Below, piece after piece: positions 58,071 to 64,000 of a stretch of DNA of 64,000 nt; the stretch's first letter is position 1, and every line of letters begins with the position of its first letter. The notes beneath the pieces are model-generated. The model had not been told where the DNA came from, did no database searches, and saw only the letters and a program-made list of their open reading frames with translations. The position numbers were made by a program, and so were the translations under genes. Source of the stretch: DIGJ01 sp041739345 (GTDB taxonomy: Bacteria; Bacillota; Clostridia; Lachnospirales; Lachnospiraceae); contig JBGSNZ010000021.1 in the NCBI GenBank assembly GCA_041739345.1, positions 248,001 through 312,000 on the forward strand, written 5' to 3'.

Positions 58071-61000
58071 ATGAAACTATCCAAGGACGAAATTCGTAAG
58101 CTTGCGAAAGATGATGTGAAGTATTATCGAGGCGCAAGATATTTCCGTGAAAATGCGGTTTCTAATGTTACTTGGTCAAAAGTAAATAAAGTATATCACG
58201 CTACCGTACATGGAAAAAATGATTACTCAGTAATGGTACAGCTCAACGATACCTTTACCTGTTCTTGTAATTGTCCAGATTATATAAAAAAGAAAAGTCC
58301 TTGTAAACATATCATAGCCACACTTTTATTTATAGAAGATTATATGGAACGAACCGAAGAAAATATAGATACGCCGGAACGCAAAAAAATCTTTGATATA
58401 TTAGAATATTTTAATCGTCAAAGTTTTCATCAAGTATTTGGTGAGACCTATGAAATCAAGGTTATGATATCGATACCATCCTTATTAAAGGGAAATACGG
58501 GAAAAGCATTTGTTTCTTTGCAAGCTGGAGATAAGCGTTTTTATAAAATTCAAAATTTAAAAAAATTTATAACGGATTATTATAATAAAGAAAACATAAC
58601 ACTTGGAAAAGAATTTAAATATATTTTTGGTGAAAGCCGATTCAGTAAAAAATCGCAGAAAATCTTGGATTACTTAATGGAAATATACGAAATTCAAGAA
58701 TCACTTGGTCGAGTATATTATTCAAATATATTTCAAAAATCAGACATGATTTTTACAAAAAAAATGTTATATAAGCTATTAGATGCCCTTGGTGAGGATA
58801 AGTTTACGCTCACTTTAAACGATAAAATATATGAAAATATACATTTTTCTAACGATGATCCAGAAATCAATTTTCATATCAGTGCAAAAGAGGATAAGGT
58901 TATTTTAGACTATGAAAGAGACTACCAGATTATTCCAGTTGTGGATGATGGTAGTTTGATTTTGTGCGAAAATGTACTGTATCATCCTAGAAAAAGTTTT
59001 TTGCAAAATTATTTGCCTTTTTATAATTCACTGGGCAATGAAAAAGAAGCACTTGAATTTGCTGGAGATGATAAACAGCGATTCTTAGATATTGTTCTTC
59101 CTAATATTACGGAAACGATGAAAATTAATATTCCGGATTTTATGAAGGAACAATATATCGATGAAGAATTAAAAGTGTCATTATATTTTGACCGGGTGAA
59201 AAATGCGATTGAGCTAAAAGCTAATTTTGAGTACGGGGAACATCAGTTGAATCCTTTGAAAAGCAAAGTCCCATGCGGATTCATTATCATTCGAAAAAAA
59301 TTAAAAGAGCAGCTGGTTTTAGATGAAATTGAAGAATATGGTTTTCTTCCATACAAGGAGTCATTTTTACTAAAGGATGAAGATCAAATCTATCATTTTA
59401 TTGCAGAGGGAATGCAGGAACTAGCAAAGGAGCATGAGGTATATTATTCGGACGCATTTAAATTGATTTCCGTTCAATCGACTGGTTCTCTTCATACTAC
59501 AGTAAAGATGAATCAGAATCTTGATTTAATTGAAATGAATATGTCATTTGAAACAATTCCACAAGATGAATTAAAAGAAGTATTTCATTCTCTTCAATTA
59601 AAGAAACGGTTTCATCGTTTGAAAAATGGCACATTTATTAACTTAGAAACGGATGAAGCAAAGATTACCACACAGATTATGGACAATTTCCATTTGAGCT
59701 ACAAGTCACAGGGAGAAGATGGATTCTTACTTCCGAAATATGCAGCCATTTATTTGGAGGATTATATCAAGCAAAAAGAAGTGCTGTTTGAAAGTGACAA
59801 AGAGTTTAAGACACTGGTTACGGAAATTATGGATGATAAAAAACGAAATTATCGAGTGCCAAAAATGATTGATGCAACGCTTAGAAACTATCAGAAAAAG
59901 GGCTTTTCCTGGCTTCGAATGTTAGCGGAACACAATCTTGGAGGTATTTTGGCAGATGATATGGGGCTTGGAAAGACGTTAGAGTCCATTGTTTATATGG
60001 CATCCTTTCCAAAGGAGAAGCATTTGATTGTCTGCCCAACGTCACTTGTTTACAACTGGCAGGATGAATTTTCAAACTTTGCTCCAATGATTCGTACGGT
60101 CGTAGTGAGTGGTACTCCAGAAAGCCGACAGGAATTAATAGCACGAAATCCAGAATTCGACGTAATTATTACATCTTACCCACTTATGCGCAGAGATTGT
60201 GAACATTATAAAGAAATTGAAATTCACACGATGTTTATTGATGAAGCACAATTTATTAAAAATCCTTCCTCTCAGAATGCGAAGGCTGTCAAGAAAATTA
60301 CTGCGAAGCACAAATTTGCGCTAACGGGAACCCCGATAGAAAACTCATTAACCGAACTTTGGTCTATTTTTGATTTTGTATTACCAGGTTTTTTACAAAG
60401 TCATACTAAGTTTGTAGAAAAATATGAAAAACCGATTATTCGGGATGAAAATAAGGCTATTTTAGAAGAGTTAATCCGAAAAATTAATCCATTTGTTCTT
60501 CGACGCATGAAAAAAGACGTATTAAAGGAATTGCCAGAAAAAATAGAAACAAAGCTTTTGACGGAAATGACGGAAAAGCAGACAGCCATTTATATGTCTT
60601 ATATCAATAACATTAAAGAAGAACTATCGCAAACAATTAAAAAAAATGGGTATGAAAAGAGTAATTTTCAGATTTTATCTGCGCTTACAAGACTGCGACA
60701 AATCTGCTGCCATCCCTCTACATTTATAGAAAATTATAGCGGAGAAAGCGGTAAGTTAGAATTATTAATGGAACAATTACCGGGAATTCTTGACAATGGG
60801 CATCGAGTACTTATTTTCTCCCAGTTTACTTCCATGCTTCAAATCATAGCAAAAAGGCTAGATTTTGAATCCATTACGTACTTTTATTTAGATGGAAGTA
60901 GTAAGCCAGTAGATCGAATGGATATGGTAGGACGCTTTAATCAAGGCGAGAAGGAAGTCTTTTTAATTTCTTTAAAAGCGGGAGGAACCGGAATTAATTT

Positions 61001-61265
61001 AACTGGAGCAGATACGGTGATTCATTATGATCCATGGTGGAATCCAGCGGTGGAAGAACAGGCAACGGATCGTGTATACCGAATTGGCCAGGTAAATACG
61101 GTTCATGTTATTAAGCTACTTACAAAGGGGACCATTGAAGAAAAGATTTATAAACTTCAAAAGAAAAAGAGAGAACTATCCGATGCAATTATCGATGCGA
61201 AAGAAGTGTTTATAAACAGACTTTCGAAAGAAGAAGTAGAAGAGTTGTTTCGGGTGGATTTGTAG
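58071..61265 (+). CDS. SNF2-family helicase-like ATPase with SWIM zinc finger
   Basis: A 1064-residue protein. An N-terminal SWIM finger (C64-x-C66 ... C78-x-H80) is followed by a ~500-residue middle region of the bacterial SNF2-associated type. The helicase core then has ILADDMGLGKT (~625), DEAQ (~722), LTGTPIENSLTELWSIFDF and, near the end, QATDRVYRIGQ (~1000). The start at 58071 is preferred because AAGGCGG precedes it at the right distance. Members act in DNA or RNA-polymerase remodelling, and in some cases in defence. Here the gene stands alone, so a housekeeping chromatin or transcription role is likely. Confidence 0.94.
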   Translation: MKLSKDEIRKLAKDDVKYYRGARYFRENAVSNVTWSKVNKVYHATVHGKNDYSVMVQLNDTFTCSCNCPDYIKKKSPCKHIIATLLFIEDYMERTEENIDTPERKKIFDILEYFNRQSFHQVFGETYEIKVMISIPSLLKGNTGKAFVSLQAGDKRFYKIQNLKKFITDYYNKENITLGKEFKYIFGESRFSKKSQKILDYLMEIYEIQESLGRVYYSNIFQKSDMIFTKKMLYKLLDALGEDKFTLTLNDKIYENIHFSNDDPEINFHISAKEDKVILDYERDYQIIPVVDDGSLILCENVLYHPRKSFLQNYLPFYNSLGNEKEALEFAGDDKQRFLDIVLPNITETMKINIPDFMKEQYIDEELKVSLYFDRVKNAIELKANFEYGEHQLNPLKSKVPCGFIIIRKKLKEQLVLDEIEEYGFLPYKESFLLKDEDQIYHFIAEGMQELAKEHEVYYSDAFKLISVQSTGSLHTTVKMNQNLDLIEMNMSFETIPQDELKEVFHSLQLKKRFHRLKNGTFINLETDEAKITTQIMDNFHLSYKSQGEDGFLLPKYAAIYLEDYIKQKEVLFESDKEFKTLVTEIMDDKKRNYRVPKMIDATLRNYQKKGFSWLRMLAEHNLGGILADDMGLGKTLESIVYMASFPKEKHLIVCPTSLVYNWQDEFSNFAPMIRTVVVSGTPESRQELIARNPEFDVIITSYPLMRRDCEHYKEIEIHTMFIDEAQFIKNPSSQNAKAVKKITAKHKFALTGTPIENSLTELWSIFDFVLPGFLQSHTKFVEKYEKPIIRDENKAILEELIRKINPFVLRRMKKDVLKELPEKIETKLLTEMTEKQTAIYMSYINNIKEELSQTIKKNGYEKSNFQILSALTRLRQICCHPSTFIENYSGESGKLELLMEQLPGILDNGHRVLIFSQFTSMLQIIAKRLDFESITYFYLDGSSKPVDRMDMVGRFNQGEKEVFLISLKAGGTGINLTGADTVIHYDPWWNPAVEEQATDRVYRIGQVNTVHVIKLLTKGTIEEKIYKLQKKKRELSDAIIDAKEVFINRLSKEEVEELFRVDL

Positions 61266-61302
61266 AAAATGTAAAAGGAGTTGGCAGAATTCGAAGCTTT
61301 TG

Positions 61303-61370
61303 CTCAATTTGCATATCGGGGCACAAATAGCATGTGCTCTAACCTCAATACGATTATCAATTTTAATAAG
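61303..61370 (-). repeat. Dispersed ~70-bp repeat, copy B
   Basis: The reverse complement matches copy A (54732-54800) along nearly its full length, with differences mainly in the middle, and matches copy C (61421-61489) as an inverted repeat. Confidence 0.85.
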
Positions 61371-61383
61371 CCATAAGCAATGA

Positions 61384-61414
61384 AAAAACGAGTGATTAGG
61401 TCACTCGTTTTTCA
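61384..61414 (+). terminator. Terminator inside the giant inverted repeat
   Basis: AAAAACGAGTGA (61384-61395) pairs with TCACTCGTTTTT (61401-61412). It sits in the centre between repeat copies B and C. The 397-bp gap 61266-61662 contains only this structure and the two repeats. Confidence 0.85.
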
Positions 61415-61420
61415 TTATTG

Positions 61421-61489
61421 TCTTATTAAAACAATCGTATAAATTCGGTTAGAGCACATGCTATTTGTGCCCCGATATGCAAATTGGGA
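61421..61489 (+). repeat. Dispersed ~70-bp repeat, copy C
   Basis: Shares AGAGCACATGCTATTTGTGC and the flanking CCCGATATGCAAATTG with the reverse complement of copy B, so B and C could pair as a giant hairpin with arms of nearly 70 bp. The part near TTAAAACAATCGTATAAATTC has diverged. Confidence 0.85.
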
Positions 61490-61662
61490 TATACTTTTCA
61501 ATATTGCGAAACTTTTTTGATTTTGTTTCATTAAAATAAGATTAAATTAATTGGACAAATTCAATTTGAACCCATAAGAATTTGCTATAACAGAAAATTA
61601 ACATAAAACTTGAATAATTGTTACGGTTCCTTATGTGCTTTTAATCTTTATTTCAATCTTTA

Positions 61663-62529
61663 TTAGAAGTTTTCATTATAAAAATCTTCAATAATTTGAT
61701 CGGCATACGAATCATCTACGCCATCAAATTGTTTGATTAAAAGTTCTTTTATATAATTGGTACGATTTAAGTAATTTACTTCATCGGAGGCACCTTCTTC
61801 ATCCATGGAAGTGAAGGATTCTTCAGTAATATTGTTTTTTAACCATTGATTTACTTTGGTTGTTAAGTCTTCTTCTTCTGCAATTTGAGATTTGGTCTTT
61901 TTAGCACTTTGCTGGGTGGTATAACCAACGACAAGACAAGCAACAAACATTACGGTGTATACAGTATAAGAAAATGCGCCATTGACAAAGGTCAAGATAC
62001 CAGCTGCATTAATTCCTACATAGATAAGTCCAAGTACACCAAATACATAGAAAATTTTAGCACTAGAAACAAGGTCGTTGTATTTTTCTTCTCGTTTTAC
62101 ATAAATATTAGAAGATTCCTTTAAATTTTTAGAGTTATTTTTAGATTTCGATTGGAGGTTTTCAGTATCTTCTTCCGATTCCAAGAAATCTTCCTCCTGT
62201 AAATTGGAATCTTCGGATTCCAATGCTGGGGTTTCATTCATTTCAGTCAAATAGAAAGCCTGAAATAATTTCTTTGCTGCTTTTCCATCTTCGAGTGCTA
62301 CCTTAACCAAATAATCCTCTGTTTTTTCCTGATATTCTTTTATACCAGATGTAAGATTTGAATAGGTCAAAAACTCCAAGAATTTATCAGCTAATTCTTC
62401 ACTTTCGCAGGACATTATCTCTTGAAATTTCTTTTCTTCCTCTAAGTGATCGACTAATTCTGTTCCACAATCTGCACAGACGGTAATGCCTTTTCTATAT
62501 TCCAATCTGCATTTTGGACACCATCCCAT
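61663..62529 (-). CDS. Zinc-ribbon membrane protein of unknown function
   Basis: A 288-residue minus-strand protein. An N-terminal zinc ribbon, WCPKCRLEYRKGITVCADCGTEL (four Cys), is followed by a DUF2007-like alpha/beta domain (about 30-95). Next come a Ser/Glu/Asn-rich linker (about 100-145), two membrane helices (IFYVFGVLGLIYVGINAAGIL and YTVYTVMFVACLVVGY) and an acidic C-terminal tail. This is a common plan in Lachnospiraceae but has no assigned function. AGGAGG precedes the start. It is a single-gene unit beside the repeat region. Confidence 0.72.
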   Translation of the reverse strand: MGWCPKCRLEYRKGITVCADCGTELVDHLEEEKKFQEIMSCESEELADKFLEFLTYSNLTSGIKEYQEKTEDYLVKVALEDGKAAKKLFQAFYLTEMNETPALESEDSNLQEEDFLESEEDTENLQSKSKNNSKNLKESSNIYVKREEKYNDLVSSAKIFYVFGVLGLIYVGINAAGILTFVNGAFSYTVYTVMFVACLVVGYTTQQSAKKTKSQIAEEEDLTTKVNQWLKNNITEESFTSMDEEGASDEVNYLNRTNYIKELLIKQFDGVDDSYADQIIEDFYNENF

Positions 62530-62654
62530 AATGATACCTCCTAATTATTTTACTGAAATAATCGTAACATAGTGGAATATGGATTACAAGAAATAATGAA
62601 TATTTTTGACAAGTCTTAATATACTCCTATAAAGATAGAAAAAAGGATGATAGT

Positions 62655-62873
62655 ATGGAAAATAAGCCGAATAAGATGAATGGTTTACAAGTAAGATTAC
62701 TGGTTTGCGTTTTGATATTTTTACTATTTTTTACATTAAATCAAATATCAGAAACAAAAAATTGGTTGCATTCGTCTGGAATCCTTAAGAGAATTGAGTC
62801 TTTTGAGGACATTTATAGGCTTGAAGATGAATGTATCCTATGGTACAATTCATTTGCAGAAGAAAACAAGTAA
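62655..62873 (+). CDS. Small single-pass membrane protein
   Basis: A 72-residue protein with a short basic N-terminus, one membrane helix (about residues 11-30, LQVRLLVCVLIFLLFFTLN) and a ~40-residue acidic tail (LKRIESFEDIYRLEDECILW). It is type II or type III. It precedes the radical SAM gene by about 30 bases, so cotranscription is likely. No known family is recognised. Confidence 0.6.
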   Translation: MENKPNKMNGLQVRLLVCVLIFLLFFTLNQISETKNWLHSSGILKRIESFEDIYRLEDECILWYNSFAEENK

Positions 62874-62906
62874 ATGAAAGATGCCATAAAGGCAGATAGG
62901 AGTTTA

Positions 62907-64000
62907 ATGAGAAAATTAGCACTTTCGGATGAAATTTTATTAAAAATAGAAAAACCTGCAAGATACATTGGAAACGAAGTAAATATGGTTGTTAAAAATC
63001 CCAAAGAGGTAGCCGTTCGTTTTTGTATGTGCTTTCCTGATGTATATGAAATCGGAATGTCTCACTTAGGCATTCAGATTCTTTATGATATGTTTAATCA
63101 AAGAGAAGATGTGTATTGTGAGAGAGTATACTCTCCGTGGGTTGATATGGATAAGGTCCTCCGAGAAGAAAAGATTCCTCTTTTTTCTTTAGAAACGCAG
63201 GAACCAATTAAGAACTTTGATTTTTTGGGTATTACATTACAATATGAAATGTGTTATACCAATATTTTGCAAATATTAGATTTATCAGGAATCCCTTTGA
63301 TTGCAGCAGAACGAGGGGAAGATGACCCTATTGTTATCGGTGGTGGACCTTGCTCTTACAATCCAGAACCGATCGCTGATTTCTTTGATATTTTTTATAT
63401 TGGAGAAGGGGAAACGGTTTACGATCAACTGCTTGATGCTTATAAAGAATGTAAAAATCGTGGTGCTAGCCGAAAAGAATTTTTAGAACATGCGGCGCAA
63501 ATTGAGGGGCTTTACGTGCCTTCTTTTTATGATGTCACCTATCATGAGGATGGTACCATTAAAGAATTTAAAAAGAACAACGAGCATGCGCAGGATTCTA
63601 TTAAAAAACAAGTGATGATGGAACTAAGCAATACCTTTTATCCTGAAAAACCATTGGTTCCATTGGTTAAAGTGACACAGGATCGAGTGGTCTTAGAAAT
63701 TCAGCGAGGTTGTATTAGAGGTTGCCGTTTTTGTCAGGCAGGTATGTTGTATCGCCCAATCCGTGAGCGTGATATTGAATTCTTAAAAGACCGTGCCAGC
63801 AAGATGTTAAAATCAACGGGGCATGAAGAAATTTCATTAAGTTCCTTGAGCTCTAGTGATTATTCAGATCTGCAGGGGATTGTATACTACTTAATTGATG
63901 AGTTTCGTGAGAAAGGGGTTAATATATCCCTTCCATCACTTCGAATTGATGCCTTTGCCCTTGATGTTATGAGTAAGGTTCAGGATATTAAAAAGAGTAG
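62907..64000 (+). CDS. TIGR03960-like B12-binding/radical SAM protein, truncated by the window end
   Basis: The first ~364 residues are visible. The start is MRKLALSDEILLKIEKPARYIGNEVNMV, characteristic of the TIGR03960 family, followed by an N-terminal B12-binding-like region (VRFCMCFPDVYEIGMSHLGIQILYDM and GGGPCSYNPEPIADFFD). The radical SAM cysteine motif CIRGCRFCQAG lies around 272. The remaining barrel is cut off at base 64000. Family members lie near a DUF2344 gene and RNase G in Clostridia, so those may follow. An in-frame ATG at 62874 exists, but the AGGAG before 62907 suits the shorter form. Confidence 0.9.
   Translation, partial: MRKLALSDEILLKIEKPARYIGNEVNMVVKNPKEVAVRFCMCFPDVYEIGMSHLGIQILYDMFNQREDVYCERVYSPWVDMDKVLREEKIPLFSLETQEPIKNFDFLGITLQYEMCYTNILQILDLSGIPLIAAERGEDDPIVIGGGPCSYNPEPIADFFDIFYIGEGETVYDQLLDAYKECKNRGASRKEFLEHAAQIEGLYVPSFYDVTYHEDGTIKEFKKNNEHAQDSIKKQVMMELSNTFYPEKPLVPLVKVTQDRVVLEIQRGCIRGCRFCQAGMLYRPIRERDIEFLKDRASKMLKSTGHEEISLSSLSSSDYSDLQGIVYYLIDEFREKGVNISLPSLRIDAFALDVMSKVQDIKKS

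Noticed and set aside
58071..61265. SNF2 helicase as a defence-system component
   Set aside because: No partner nuclease or methylase gene nearby; the SWIM/SNF2 form is common as a lone gene in Clostridia.

Overview
The window comes from a low-GC, anaerobic, Gram-positive Clostridia genome, most likely a Lachnospiraceae member close to Lachnoclostridium or Anaerocolumna. This is inferred from strong GGAGG-type ribosome sites, TTGACA-17-TATAAT promoters, two Feo ferrous-iron systems without siderophore synthesis, CotF-type spore coat proteins, a T-box leader, and families common in Clostridia (DUF3793, DUF2325, DUF4491, YdbC, a TIGR03960-like radical SAM protein). I saw no rRNA, tRNA, CRISPR array, prophage or insertion sequence.

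Layout. 1-7.1 kb: a decayed sugar isomerase tail, a MarR regulator with a heterodimeric ABC exporter, and a DrrAB-type exporter. 7.4-12.1 kb: an orphan Phd-type antitoxin and a glycosylation module (two glycosyltransferase-like proteins plus UDP-GlcNAc 2-epimerase). 12.4-15 kb: an EAL phosphodiesterase and YwbE. 15-25.7 kb: an iron block with a DtxR-family regulator divergent from feoA-feoA-feoB, a FeoB-associated Cys-rich peptide and a Fur-like protein. A TetR/ABC unit is inserted in it, followed by HD-GYP, DUF3793, flavodoxin and DUF2325 genes. Four 18-bp boxes RGTTAG-N6-CTAACY link these iron genes. 26.7-33.4 kb: MarR/MATE/CDF genes, a second feoAB with its own divergent DtxR regulator, and spore-coat-like genes. 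33.5-39.9 kb: a small ORF plus terminator in front of an ABC-F gene, YdbC, a chemotaxis receptor, a standalone RsmH paralogue and a patatin.

40-48 kb holds the most unusual locus. A SIMIBI GTPase with paired CxxC motifs, an ABC ATPase with a DUF1858-like N-terminus, a DUF4213/DUF364 protein, a SAM methyltransferase and a THEP1-type NTPase form a tight operon. A FecCD/BtuCDF-type importer follows, and then a convergent HTH plus molybdate-binding-like regulator. I read it as a candidate metal or metal-chelate uptake and intracellular handling system, possibly for Mo/W.

48-64 kb: glutamate racemase, a CorC/HlyC-type protein, a BlaI/M56 pair, and a LytTR-DUF3021-CPBP operon. Next is a COG2984/4120/1101 ABC importer behind a T-box whose apparent specifier is UAU (Tyr), then a SWIM/SNF2 helicase. 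A ~70-bp dispersed repeat occurs in three copies, two of them forming a giant inverted repeat. The window ends in a zinc-ribbon membrane protein, a small membrane protein and a truncated radical SAM gene.

Most operators given here were found by reading inverted or direct repeats against -35/-10 boxes. They are strong candidates, not demonstrated binding sites.
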